Source: Candidatus Avimonas narfae (GTDB lineage: Bacteria; Bacillota; Clostridia; Oscillospirales; Acutalibacteraceae). From it: DNA of 64,000 nt. How positions within the stretch are numbered: the stretch's first letter is position 1; each line of letters opens with the position of its first letter. Of this stretch, positions 7,705-16,231 are shown piece by piece. Made by a program: the position numbers and the translations under genes. The notes below the pieces were generated by a model. The model had not been told where the DNA came from. It worked only from the letters and a program-made list of their open reading frames with translations, and searched no databases. The stretch covers positions 1-64,000 of the forward strand of contig CAJFNR010000025.1 of the NCBI GenBank assembly GCA_904395335.1, written 5' to 3'.

Positions 7705-9105
7705 GTGGCAAAGGTCGGAATAACCGAAACGATACTGCGCGACGCGCATCAGTCCTTGATCGCTACCCGCATGACGACGGAGGAGATGCTGCCAGCACTG
7801 GAACAGCTGGATGATATCGGCTATCATTCTCTGGAGTGCTGGGGCGGCGCGACGTTTGATTCCTGTCTGCGCTTCCTGGACGAGGATCCGTGGGAGCGGC
7901 TGCGCATTCTGCGCCGGCATATGCCTAAAACCAAGCTGCAGATGCTGTTCCGCGGCCAGAATGTGCTGGGATACCGTCATTATGCCGACGATATGGTAGA
8001 ATATTTCGTTCAGAAATCGGTGGCCAACGGTATCGATATCATCCGGATTTTCGATGCGCTCAACGATATCCGCAACCTGGAAACCTCCATCAATGCCGCC
8101 CGAAAGGAAAAGGGCGCTCACGTTCAGGTGGCGATTTCCTATACCACCGGACCGGTATACGACATTGAATACTATGTCAATTACGCCAAGGCGGTAGAAA
8201 ATGCTGGGGCAGACTCCATCTGCCTGAAGGATATGGCGGGTCTGCTGGTTCCGTATCATACCTACGACCTGGTGAAGGCGCTGAAGGAAAACGTTAAAAT
8301 CCCGATCCAGATCCATTCCCACTTCACTGCCGGTATCTCGGATATGGTGATGATGAAGGCTATTGAAGCAGGCGCCGATGTGATTGATACGGCGTTGTCT
8401 CCGCTGGCGCAGGGCACCTCGCATCCGGCGACCGAGTCTATGGTGGCTGCTCTGGCGGGAACCCCCTATGATACCGGCTTGGATTTGAAAAAGCTCAATG
8501 AGGTGAGCCGTCATTTTACCGAGCTGCGTCACAAGTATTTGCAGAACGGCCTGCTCAATCCCAAGATGCTGGAAGTGGATACCAAGGCACTGATCTATCA
8601 GGTGCCGGGTGGCATGCTGTCCAATCTGGTCAGCCAGCTCAAGCAAGCCGGCAAAGAGGATAAGCTGGAAGAGGTGCTGCAGGAGGTGCCGCGTGTCCGC
8701 AAGGATGCCGGTTATCCGCCGCTGGTTACGCCCTCCTCTCAGATTGTGGGTACTCAGGCAGTGTTCAACATCATCGGCGGGGAACGCTACAAGATGGTGA
8801 CCAAGGAATTCAAGGGATTGGTGCGCGGCGAGTACGGCCGTACGCCGGTGCCCATGGATCCGGAATTTGTCAAAAAAATCATCGGCGATGAAACGCCCAT
8901 TACCTGTCGTCCCGCCGATATGCTGGAGCCGGAGCTGGAAAAGACCCGTAAGGAAATGGCCGAGTGGTATGAGCAGGAGGAGGACGTCCTCACCTACGCT
9001 CTCTTCGGCCAAGTGGCGGTCAAGTTTTTTGAAAAGCGCCGGAATAAAAAATACGGCATTGACGGCAAGCATTTGAATACGGAAGAACAGGTACATCCGG
9101 TCTGA
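7705..9105 (+). CDS. oadA: Oxaloacetate decarboxylase alpha / 5S-type carboxyltransferase
   Basis: A 466-residue carboxyltransferase of the OadA / pyruvate carboxylase B / transcarboxylase 5S family. It exchanges CO2 between oxaloacetate-pyruvate and biotin. The TIM barrel (about 1-300) shows the metal ligands D13 (LRDAHQS), H204 and H206 (IHSHFTAG) and the modified-lysine motif CLKDMAG (K175). The conserved C-terminal domain follows. Unlike Klebsiella OadA it has no biotinyl domain, which is supplied by the preceding carrier gene. GTG 7705 has AAGGAAGG upstream. Without a beta subunit alongside, it could act in a soluble transcarboxylase or with the beta/gamma pair at 53.6-55.4 kb. Confidence 0.92.
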   Translation: MAKVGITETILRDAHQSLIATRMTTEEMLPALEQLDDIGYHSLECWGGATFDSCLRFLDEDPWERLRILRRHMPKTKLQMLFRGQNVLGYRHYADDMVEYFVQKSVANGIDIIRIFDALNDIRNLETSINAARKEKGAHVQVAISYTTGPVYDIEYYVNYAKAVENAGADSICLKDMAGLLVPYHTYDLVKALKENVKIPIQIHSHFTAGISDMVMMKAIEAGADVIDTALSPLAQGTSHPATESMVAALAGTPYDTGLDLKKLNEVSRHFTELRHKYLQNGLLNPKMLEVDTKALIYQVPGGMLSNLVSQLKQAGKEDKLEEVLQEVPRVRKDAGYPPLVTPSSQIVGTQAVFNIIGGERYKMVTKEFKGLVRGEYGRTPVPMDPEFVKKIIGDETPITCRPADMLEPELEKTRKEMAEWYEQEEDVLTYALFGQVAVKFFEKRRNKKYGIDGKHLNTEEQVHPV

Positions 9106-9167
9106 TCACCGGTCCCGTAGGGGGAGAAGAAGCCAGATGGATTCTCCGTGCCGTTTTCCCGGGGGTT

Positions 9168-9198
9168 AAAAAGGAAGTCCCGTGCGGGACTTCCTTTT
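9168..9198 (+). terminator. Rho-independent terminator of the carboxyltransferase operon
   Basis: The arms AAAAGGAAGTCCC and GGGACTTCCTTTT around a GTGC loop give a near-perfect stem of about 13 bp ending in a T run. Confidence 0.9.
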
Positions 9199-9245
9199 GC
9201 TTGGAAAAGTTTCAGGTTTGTCATCCCTTGTTCATTTTCCGTTTG

Positions 9246-9274
9246 TTGACAGGCATCGTGCCGGACGGTACAAT
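9246..9274 (+). promoter_or_regulatory. Sigma-A-type promoter P1 upstream of yicC
   Basis: TTGACA (9246-9251), 17 bp, TACAAT (9269-9274). It is near consensus and lies just after the preceding terminator, so it probably drives the yicC-remA-gmk-rpoZ run. Confidence 0.85.
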
Positions 9275-9366
9275 AGAGGCAGGTTGGGATGATGGGTAGA
9301 AACCTTTGGTAACTGTAACATTTCCAAGGGAAGTCTATGCACAACTACTGTATGAGGCGGCGTTCA

Positions 9367-9375
9367 TGGTATAAT
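9367..9375 (+). promoter_or_regulatory. Extended -10 promoter P2 upstream of yicC
   Basis: TGGTATAAT (9367-9375) is a perfect extended -10 element with a poor -35 at 17 bp. It is a plausible second start site about 100 bp downstream of P1. Confidence 0.5.
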
Positions 9376-9553
9376 GGTCTCATTGCAAACGACGCGGGGT
9401 GTCCGCGGGCCGGGGAAGTTGGCTGTCGGTCGGAACGACATCGTTGCTGCGATTAGGAATTCTTTTTATCCACCTCCATCTACCCTATGACAAAAGAACA
9501 ATAAATACAGGGAACGCCCGTTCCCCGGATAAGAAAGGCGGCGCATTCCTCGG
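9376..9553 (+). other. Long leader before yicC, no gene seen
   Basis: About 175 nt between P2 and yicC. It can form small hairpins, such as GCGG-ggtgt-CCGC near 9397 and GGGAACG-CCC-GTTCCC near 9511. I could not match it to a riboswitch or small RNA family by eye. No credible short ORF with a ribosome site was found. Confidence 0.4.
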
Positions 9554-10432
9554 ATGATCAGAAGTATGACCGGCTACGGACGGTTTGAAGCCACCAAAAA
9601 CGGTATGGATATTACCGTGGAGGTCAAATCCGTCAATCACCGATACTATGAATTCTCGTCCCGCACGCCCCGTGCCTATGGATTTTTGGATGAAAAGCTC
9701 AAAAGCCATATTCAGCAATCCCTGTCCCGCGGAAAGGTGGAGGCTTCGGTTTGGATCGAAACCGTGGATTCCCCTGCCAGCCAGGTACGGATCGACCACA
9801 CGCTGGCTATGGGGTATATGAAAGCCTATCTGGAGCTGGAGGAACGCTACGGGCTGAAGTATGATCTGACAGCCTCCACGTTGGCCGGCATTCCCAATAT
9901 TCTCACCGTTCACCGGGAAGAGGAAGATGAGGAGGCGGTCTGGCAGGCGGTACGTGAGGTGACGGATGAGGCGCTTCAGCGGTTCATCGCCATGAGAGAA
10001 AAGGAAGGTGCCCGGCTGAGAGAGGATATTCTTTCCCGCCGGGACATGATCCTGAAGGCGGTGGAACGGGTGGAAGAGCGTTCTCCCCAGACGGTGCGCG
10101 AGCACATGGAGAAGGTTGAGGCCCGGATGCGGGATCTGCTGAGCACCGTTACGGTGGATGAGCAGCGCCTGTTGACAGAAGCCGCCCTGTTCGCTGACAA
10201 AATTGCCGTGGCGGAGGAAACGGTCCGTCTGCGCAGCCATTTGGAGCAGCTGGAGCATTTGATGGACAGCAACGAGCCGGTGGGACGCAAGCTGGACTTT
10301 CTGGTGCAGGAGATCAACCGGGAAACCAACACCATCGGTTCCAAGTCTCAGGACATCGAACTGGCCCGGTTGGTAGTGGATATCAAGGCGGAAGTGGAGA
10401 AAATCCGCGAGCAGATCCAGAACATAGAATAG
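9554..10432 (+). CDS. yicC: YicC family endoribonuclease
   Basis: A 292-residue YicC protein; family members have been linked to RNA cleavage and stress adaptation. The opening MIRSMTGYGR is diagnostic. The body includes the SVNHRYYEFSSRTPR segment and the conserved C-terminal block REINRETNTIGSKSQD with the helix ending VEKIREQIQNIE. Length matches the family. ATG 9554 has AAGAAAGGCGG upstream. It heads the conserved yicC-remA-gmk-rpoZ-priA series. Confidence 0.95.
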   Translation: MIRSMTGYGRFEATKNGMDITVEVKSVNHRYYEFSSRTPRAYGFLDEKLKSHIQQSLSRGKVEASVWIETVDSPASQVRIDHTLAMGYMKAYLELEERYGLKYDLTASTLAGIPNILTVHREEEDEEAVWQAVREVTDEALQRFIAMREKEGARLREDILSRRDMILKAVERVEERSPQTVREHMEKVEARMRDLLSTVTVDEQRLLTEAALFADKIAVAEETVRLRSHLEQLEHLMDSNEPVGRKLDFLVQEINRETNTIGSKSQDIELARLVVDIKAEVEKIREQIQNIE

Positions 10433-10469
10433 TGCCGGATAACGCAGGCGGGAGAAAAGAGGAGAAGAG

Positions 10470-10742
10470 ATGAAGCTGATAAACATCGGGTTCGGGAACA
10501 TGGTGTCGGCCAGCCGTCTGGTAGCCATTGTCAGCCCGGAATCCGCCCCCATCAAGCGGGTCATTCTGGATGCCAAGGACCGGGGTTCCCTGATTGACGC
10601 CACATACGGACGCCGGACACGGGCTGTCCTGATTACGGATAGTGACCATGTGATCCTGTCCGCTGTCCAGCCGGAGACCGTTGCCAACCGGTTGAACGAT
10701 CGCGACGAAGAGGAAGAGGAGGAGCTGGAGGATGAGGCCTGA
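10470..10742 (+). CDS. remA: RemA/DUF370 family regulator
   Basis: A 90-residue RemA-family DNA-binding protein; Bacillus RemA activates extracellular matrix and osmoprotection genes. The core [20 protein letters not shown] and [20 protein letters not shown] is fully conserved. The C-terminus carries an acidic tail ([12 protein letters not shown]) beyond the usual core. It lies between yicC and gmk, its standard place in Firmicutes, and overlaps gmk by 11 nt. Confidence 0.93.
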   Translation: MKLINIGFGNMVSASRLVAIVSPESAPIKRVILDAKDRGSLIDATYGRRTRAVLITDSDHVILSAVQPETVANRLNDRDEEEEEELEDEA

Positions 10743-11355
10743 AAAGGGCGTGTTGATTGTGCTCTCAGGGCCTTCCGGTTCCGGAAAGGGGACCTTGGTT
10801 AAAAAGCTGCTTGAGCAGCGCGACGACACGGTGCTGTCGGTTTCGGTCACCACCCGTCAGCCGCGTCCCGGGGAGATAGAGGGCGTTCACTACTATTTCC
10901 GTACCCGGAAACAGGTGGAGGAGATGATCGCCGAGGGTTCCCTGCTGGAATATGCGGAATACAACGGCCACTACTACGGAACGCCGGAGCCCCCCATAAA
11001 AAAATGGCTGGAAGCCGGAAAAAACGTTTTGCTGGAGATCGAGGTTCAGGGCGCGGAAAAGGTGATGAATCACCGTTCCGACTTGGTGTCGATTTTCATC
11101 ACCATCCCCTCGATGAAGGAACTGGAGCAGCGCCTGCGGGGACGGGGGACAGAAACAGAGGAATCCATTCAAGGCCGCCTGCAGGTAGCCCGTCAGGAAC
11201 TGTCCCGCGCTTTCCGGTACCAGTACGTGGTGCTCAACGATGAGGTAGACCGGGCCGTCGAGAGAATTCAAACCATTATCGAGGCGGAAAAAATGCGTTA
11301 TGCGTATATGGAAGATTTGATTTTGGAGGTAATGAACGATGCTCAAGCCCAGTGA
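10732..11355 (+). CDS. gmk: Guanylate kinase
   Basis: A 207-residue guanylate kinase, phosphorylating GMP to GDP with ATP. The P-loop is [11 protein letters not shown], and the GMP-binding region includes [18 protein letters not shown] and [13 protein letters not shown]. The sequence is complete and of normal length. Starts overlap both the preceding remA and the following rpoZ, indicating one transcript. Confidence 0.97.
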   Translation: MRPEKGVLIVLSGPSGSGKGTLVKKLLEQRDDTVLSVSVTTRQPRPGEIEGVHYYFRTRKQVEEMIAEGSLLEYAEYNGHYYGTPEPPIKKWLEAGKNVLLEIEVQGAEKVMNHRSDLVSIFITIPSMKELEQRLRGRGTETEESIQGRLQVARQELSRAFRYQYVVLNDEVDRAVERIQTIIEAEKMRYAYMEDLILEVMNDAQAQ

Positions 11356-11563
11356 TATCGAAGACATCCGCGGAAAGGAGAGCCGCTATGCCGTGGTGGT
11401 GGGGGTTGCCAAACGCGCCCGGGAGATCGCCGAGGAGGCGGAAGCCCACGGGGAGATACTGATTGAAAAGCCGGTGAGCCTGGCCATCAACGACTTCAAG
11501 AATGGAGACTATAAGCTGATTGTTCCCAAGGAAGAAGAGGAAGAGGCAGTGGACGAGGAATAA
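11339..11563 (+). CDS. rpoZ: RNA polymerase omega subunit
   Basis: A 74-residue omega subunit, which assists assembly of the beta-prime chain. Family features include RYAVVVGVAKRAREIAEEA followed by the KPVSLAINDFKNG segment. A short acidic tail follows. It starts 17 nt inside gmk, the usual clostridial arrangement. Confidence 0.93.
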   Translation: MLKPSDIEDIRGKESRYAVVVGVAKRAREIAEEAEAHGEILIEKPVSLAINDFKNGDYKLIVPKEEEEEAVDEE

Positions 11564-11605
11564 TTGCCCCAACCGATACGGCGCCGGAAAACGAGGTGAA
11601 ACGCT

Positions 11606-14065
11606 TTGCGCCTTCCCAAAATTGCCAAAGTGGCCGTGGAGCAGGCGGCGTTTCACTTTGATAAATTTTACGATTACTGCTTGCCGGAAGCGTTGGAGCC
11701 GGTGGAGCCCGGCTGCCGGGTGTTGGTTCCCTTCGGTGGAGGAAACCGCAAGCGTCAGGGGCTGGTAGTGGGCTTTTCCGAAACTGCCGAGGTGGACCGG
11801 CTCAAGCCGATAGCGGCGGTATTGGATCGGGAACCGCTCCTCAGCCCGGAAATGCTTCAGCTGGCGCTCTGGCTGCGTGAGCGCACCTTCTGCAGCGCGT
11901 TTGACGCTGTTCGGGCCATGCTGCCAACGGGCCTGTATATGCGGATCAGGCCGGTTTACCGCCTGGCGGTGAATCCTTTTCCGGCGGACTGTACGCCGGA
12001 GGAACGGCGAATGCTTGCCGAAGTGGCGAAATCCGGAGAAGGAATTGACCGGGAGAAGCTGCTTAAGCGTTTGGGGCTGTCCTCTGATCATCCTCTGCCC
12101 GATCAATTGGTGGAAAAGGGATGGCTGCACAAGCTGGACTCCGCGGCCAGACTGGTGGGGGATGCTACCCTGCAGATGGTCCGGCTGCTGCTTACCGGAG
12201 ACCAGCTCCGGGAGGAAATAGCGGTTCAAAAATGTACACCGAAGCAAAAAGCGGTTCTGTCCCTTCTGGAAGAGGTGGGGTGCGCTTCGGTGAAAGAGCT
12301 GTGTTATTTTTGTTCGGTGACGCCTTCGGTGCCGGCCGCATTGGAAAAAAAGGGGTTTCTGGAATATTATGAGGCGGAGGTTCTGCGTTCCCCGACAAGG
12401 GAAAGGGACTGTCCGCCTTTGGTATCCACTCGGTTGAATGAGGAACAGCAGAAGGCGTTTGAGGAGCTCCTTCAGCTATACCGGCAGCATCGTGCGGCGG
12501 TTTCCCTCCTCTACGGCGTCACAGGAAGTGGCAAAACGCAGGTGTATATGAATCTCATCGACCAGGTGGTGGAGGACGGGCGGCAGGTTATCGTGCTGGT
12601 GCCGGAAATATCGCTGACGCCGCAGATGATGAACCTGTTCCGCCTCCGCTACGGTTCCCGGGTCGCGGTGCTGCACAGCGCCTTGGCCATCGGGGAACGG
12701 CTGGACGAATGGAAACGTGTGCGCCGGGGGGACGCCCGGATCGTGGTGGGAACCCGGTCGGCGGTTTTTGCTCCCTGTGAAAATCTGGGGTTGGTGATTC
12801 TGGACGAGGAGCAGGAGCATACCTATAAATCGGAATCCTCTCCCCGCTATCACGCCAGGGATGTGGCCAAATACCGTTGTGCCCAGAATGGCGCGCTGCT
12901 GCTGCTGGCTTCCGCCACTCCTTCGGTGGAGAGCTACCACGCGGCGGTATCCGGGCGGTATACCCTGCACACGCTGTCCTCCCGCTACGGCGCCGCCAGC
13001 CTGCCCGAGGTAGAGGTGGTGGATATGCGTGCGGAGCCGCCGGCAGTGGAGGGGGGAGCCCTGAGCCTGCGGCTAAAGGAGGAAATTGACAATTGCCTTT
13101 GTCACGGGGAGCAGGCGATTCTCCTGCTGAACCGGCGCGGTTACCACACGGCGGTGTCCTGCCGCCAGTGCGGCTACGTGTTCACCTGCCCCTCCTGTAG
13201 CGTGTCGCTGACCTATCACCGGGCCAACGGGCGGATGATGTGCCATTACTGCGGGTATTCCCGGGAGCCGGTTTCGGTTTGTCCCGAATGTGGTTCGGAT
13301 AAAATTCGCTATGCTGGGCTGGGTACCCAGCGGGTGGAACAGGAGCTGGAACGTTTATTTCCCGGGGAATCGGTTTTGCGGATGGATACTGATACCACTA
13401 TGTCCCGCTTTGCCTATGAGAGAAAGTTCGGGGACTTCGCCAAAGGAAAATACGGCCTGATGATCGGCACCCAGATGGTGGCCAAAGGGTTGGATTTTCC
13501 CCGTGTGCGTCTGGTGGGCGTGCTGTCGGCGGATCAGTCCCTGTATGGTGGGGATTTTCGCTGCTTTGAGACTACGTTTTCCCTGCTGACACAGGTCATC
13601 GGCCGTGCAGGCCGGAGAGACCGGCCCGGCAAGGCTCTGATCCAGACATATACCCCGGAAAATTACGTCATCGAACTGGCGGCGCGTCAGGATTATCCCG
13701 CGTTCTATGAAACGGAAATTGCAGCCCGGAAAATGATGAAATACCCACCCTACACCGATTTGTGCCTGTTCGGCTTTGTAGGGGAAAAGGAAGAGAGCGT
13801 GCGTGCGGCCTGCACCCGTTTTTTGGGCATGCTAAGGGAAGCGGCGACCGGTCGGTATGCGGGCATTCCGCTGATCGCGCTGGATCCTTCTCCCGCGTCA
13901 GTGCTCAAGGCGGCGGGAAAATACCGGTATAAGCTGCTGGTGAAGACGGTTTGCCATACCCGAACCCGGGAAATGATCGGCAGCCTGTTGAACGCCTTTA
14001 GCCGGGCACCGGAAAACCGCGGTGTCAGCATGTTTGTGGATATCAACCCGGCTTCTATGCTGTGA
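11606..14065 (+). CDS. priA: Primosomal protein N' (PriA replication-restart helicase)
   Basis: An 819-residue PriA helicase, which reloads the replisome at collapsed forks. The N-terminal 3' DNA-binding domain and winged helix occupy about residues 1-260. The helicase domains follow, with Walker A GVTGSGKTQVY, a DEEQ-type motif II (ILDEEQEHTYKS, where DEEH is more usual), two zinc-binding Cys clusters (CRQCGYVFTCPSC and CHYCGY...CPECGS) and GTQMVAKGLDFPRV. TTG 11606 is supported by GAGGTGAAACGC upstream and by the conserved start of the N-terminal domain. Confidence 0.96.
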   Translation: MRLPKIAKVAVEQAAFHFDKFYDYCLPEALEPVEPGCRVLVPFGGGNRKRQGLVVGFSETAEVDRLKPIAAVLDREPLLSPEMLQLALWLRERTFCSAFDAVRAMLPTGLYMRIRPVYRLAVNPFPADCTPEERRMLAEVAKSGEGIDREKLLKRLGLSSDHPLPDQLVEKGWLHKLDSAARLVGDATLQMVRLLLTGDQLREEIAVQKCTPKQKAVLSLLEEVGCASVKELCYFCSVTPSVPAALEKKGFLEYYEAEVLRSPTRERDCPPLVSTRLNEEQQKAFEELLQLYRQHRAAVSLLYGVTGSGKTQVYMNLIDQVVEDGRQVIVLVPEISLTPQMMNLFRLRYGSRVAVLHSALAIGERLDEWKRVRRGDARIVVGTRSAVFAPCENLGLVILDEEQEHTYKSESSPRYHARDVAKYRCAQNGALLLLASATPSVESYHAAVSGRYTLHTLSSRYGAASLPEVEVVDMRAEPPAVEGGALSLRLKEEIDNCLCHGEQAILLLNRRGYHTAVSCRQCGYVFTCPSCSVSLTYHRANGRMMCHYCGYSREPVSVCPECGSDKIRYAGLGTQRVEQELERLFPGESVLRMDTDTTMSRFAYERKFGDFAKGKYGLMIGTQMVAKGLDFPRVRLVGVLSADQSLYGGDFRCFETTFSLLTQVIGRAGRRDRPGKALIQTYTPENYVIELAARQDYPAFYETEIAARKMMKYPPYTDLCLFGFVGEKEESVRAACTRFLGMLREAATGRYAGIPLIALDPSPASVLKAAGKYRYKLLVKTVCHTRTREMIGSLLNAFSRAPENRGVSMFVDINPASML

Positions 14066-14101
14066 CGATAGATGGTATTGGAATGAAAGGAGATTGTTGA
14101 G

Positions 14102-14563
14102 ATGGCGATCCGAAACATTTTGAATGAACGGGAGGATGCTCTCCATCGCGTCTGCCGCCCGGTGACCAATTTTGACGAGAGGCTGTGGCAGCTGCTGGAC
14201 GATATGGCGGAGACATTGCATAAGGCGGATGGCTGCGGGCTGGCAGCCCCTCAGGTGGGGATTCTTCGCCGGGCGTTTGTCATGGACTTCGGCGACGGCA
14301 TCATTGAGGTGATCAACCCGGAAATTGTGGAGCGCAAAGGAAAGCAGGAGGATGTAGAAGGCTGTCTGTCCTGTCCCGGGGAATTCGGTATTACCCGCCG
14401 CCCCCGCCGTGTCAAGCTCAAGGCACAGAACCGTCACGGAGAGGAATTCACCATGGAAGGGGAGGACCTGGTGGCGCGTTGCATCTGTCATGAAACGGAT
14501 CATCTGGATGGAATCCTTTTCAAGGAGCATGTGATCCGGATGCTGGATCCGGAGGGAAAATAG
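14102..14563 (+). CDS. def: Peptide deformylase
   Basis: A 153-residue metalloenzyme that removes the formyl group from nascent proteins. All three motifs are present: GLAAPQVG, EGCLSCPG with the metal-binding Cys, and CHETDHLDG (HExxH). It is paired with fmt, which adds the formyl group to initiator Met-tRNA. AGGAGATTGTTGAG precedes ATG 14102. Confidence 0.97.
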   Translation: MAIRNILNEREDALHRVCRPVTNFDERLWQLLDDMAETLHKADGCGLAAPQVGILRRAFVMDFGDGIIEVINPEIVERKGKQEDVEGCLSCPGEFGITRRPRRVKLKAQNRHGEEFTMEGEDLVARCICHETDHLDGILFKEHVIRMLDPEGK

Positions 14564-14583
14564 CGGAAAGCGAGGAGCGGCAG

Positions 14584-15528
14584 ATGAACATTATTTTTAT
14601 GGGGACGCCGGAGTTTGCCGTTCCCTGCCTGCAGTGCCTGTTACAGGAGAGGCACCAGGTGTCGCTGGTGGTAACCCAGGGGGACAAACCCAAGGGGCGT
14701 GGGCATCAGCTGGCCTTCCCACCTGTAAAGGAGTATGCCTTGGCGAATCATTTGCCGGTTTTTCAGCCGGTGTCCCTCAAATCGGAGGAGGCCTATCAGC
14801 GTTTGGCACAGGAGAAGCCCGATTTGATTGTGGTGACGGCCTACGGCAAAATTCTCCCGCAAAAGGTGCTGGACCTGCCGCCATACGGTTGCATCAACAT
14901 CCACGCCTCCCTGTTGCCTCGTTACCGCGGTGCCGCCCCCATCCAGTGGGCAGTGATCAACGGGGAAACGGAAAGCGGCGTGACCAGTATGCAGATGGCG
15001 GCCGGTTTGGATACCGGCGACATGTTGCTGCGGAGGTCCCGGGAGATACCGCCGGAGATGACGGCGGGTGAGCTGCACGATCTGCTGGCTCAGGACGGGG
15101 CGGCGGTGCTGGCGCAGACGCTCCGAGAACTGGAAACGGGTAAACTGCGCCCGGAAAAGCAGGATGACGCGCTTTCCACCTATGCTCCCATGCTGACCAA
15201 GGATTTGGGACGGATGGATTGGACAAAACCGGCGTCCGAGCTTCACAACCTGATACGGGGGCTGAACCCGTGGCCCTCGGTAACGGTGCCCTTCCGTGGC
15301 AAACGGCTGAAAATCCACAGAACCAGAGTAACAGGCGAAGACAGCAGCCGTGCGGTGCCCGGAACGGTGTTGTCCCTGGATCCCTTGACAGTGGCCTGCG
15401 GGCAGGGCTCCCTCATCTTGGAAGAGGTACAGTACGAGGGTGCCAGACGAATGACTGCGGCGGAGTTTCTACGCGGCCATCCCATGACGGTGGGATCGGT
15501 GATGGAATCGAATAAAATAAAGGAGTGA
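14584..15528 (+). CDS. fmt: Methionyl-tRNA formyltransferase
   Basis: A 314-residue enzyme that transfers formyl from 10-formyl-THF to Met-tRNA. The N-terminal hydrolase-like domain has the motif HASLLPRYRGAAPIQWA, preceded by VVTAYGKILP. The C-terminal OB-like tRNA-binding domain is complete. It starts 21 nt after def, in the conserved def-fmt pair. Confidence 0.97.
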   Translation: MNIIFMGTPEFAVPCLQCLLQERHQVSLVVTQGDKPKGRGHQLAFPPVKEYALANHLPVFQPVSLKSEEAYQRLAQEKPDLIVVTAYGKILPQKVLDLPPYGCINIHASLLPRYRGAAPIQWAVINGETESGVTSMQMAAGLDTGDMLLRRSREIPPEMTAGELHDLLAQDGAAVLAQTLRELETGKLRPEKQDDALSTYAPMLTKDLGRMDWTKPASELHNLIRGLNPWPSVTVPFRGKRLKIHRTRVTGEDSSRAVPGTVLSLDPLTVACGQGSLILEEVQYEGARRMTAAEFLRGHPMTVGSVMESNKIKE

Positions 15529-15532
15529 GGAT

Positions 15533-16231
15533 ATGCCCTTCTTTTTTGTGGATTACTGGTACCTGATCCTGGTGGTTCCAGCCCTGCTGGTATCCATCTG
15601 GGCGCAGTTCAAGGTCAAGTCCACCTTTCAGAAATACAGCCAGGTCGGAACCCGTTCCGGCATGACCGGAAGGCAGGCCTCGGAGGCCATCCAGCGGGAA
15701 AACGGTCTGCAGGTGCCCATTGAGCGGACACCGGGCTCTATGACGGACCATTACGATCCCAGAGGCAACGTGATCCGTCTGTCGGAAACGGTAGGGGATG
15801 TAGCGTCCATTTCCGCTATTGGAGTGGCGGCTCACGAGACGGGCCACGCCCTGCAATACCGGGATCAGTATGCGCCGGTGAAGCTGAGAACCGTCATTTA
15901 TCCGGTCACCAATTTCGCCTGCACTATTTCACCATTGCTGATTTTGGTGGGGCTTGTCGCCTCCATCTCCTTTTTGGCTTATCTGGGGGTGGCGTTTTAT
16001 TCCCTTTCCTTCCTGTTTCAGCTAATAACGCTGCCGGTGGAGTTCAACGCCAGCACCCGGGCTGTGGCAGCACTGCGGGCAGGCGGGATTCTGACGGAAG
16101 AGGAGCTGGACGGAGTCAAAAAGGTGCTGACCGCCGCAGCACTGACCTATGTGGCCGCCATGCTGGTTTCCCTGATGAACCTGCTGCGGCTGGTATTGAT
16201 TGTAGTCGGACGGGGAAGGCGGAACAACTGA
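15533..16231 (+). CDS. yugP: YugP-type membrane zinc metallopeptidase
   Basis: A 232-residue membrane protein with a leading membrane helix, the zinc motif AAHETGHALQY, and several hydrophobic segments from residue 110 onward. This is the YugP/putative neutral zinc metallopeptidase family. It is commonly located between fmt and rsmB in clostridia; its substrate is unknown. The stop overlaps the rsmB ATG (TGATG). Confidence 0.92.
   Translation: MPFFFVDYWYLILVVPALLVSIWAQFKVKSTFQKYSQVGTRSGMTGRQASEAIQRENGLQVPIERTPGSMTDHYDPRGNVIRLSETVGDVASISAIGVAAHETGHALQYRDQYAPVKLRTVIYPVTNFACTISPLLILVGLVASISFLAYLGVAFYSLSFLFQLITLPVEFNASTRAVAALRAGGILTEEELDGVKKVLTAAALTYVAAMLVSLMNLLRLVLIVVGRGRRNN

Noticed and set aside
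7132-9096. 654-codon open frame on the minus strand
   Set aside because: It runs opposite the biotin carrier and OadA genes, whose catalytic motifs are complete. The translated sequence is His/Gln/Leu-rich, typical of antisense frames in GC-rich genes, and has no ribosome site.
9485-10687. 400-codon minus-strand frame opposite yicC and remA
   Set aside because: Shadow of well-conserved plus-strand genes.
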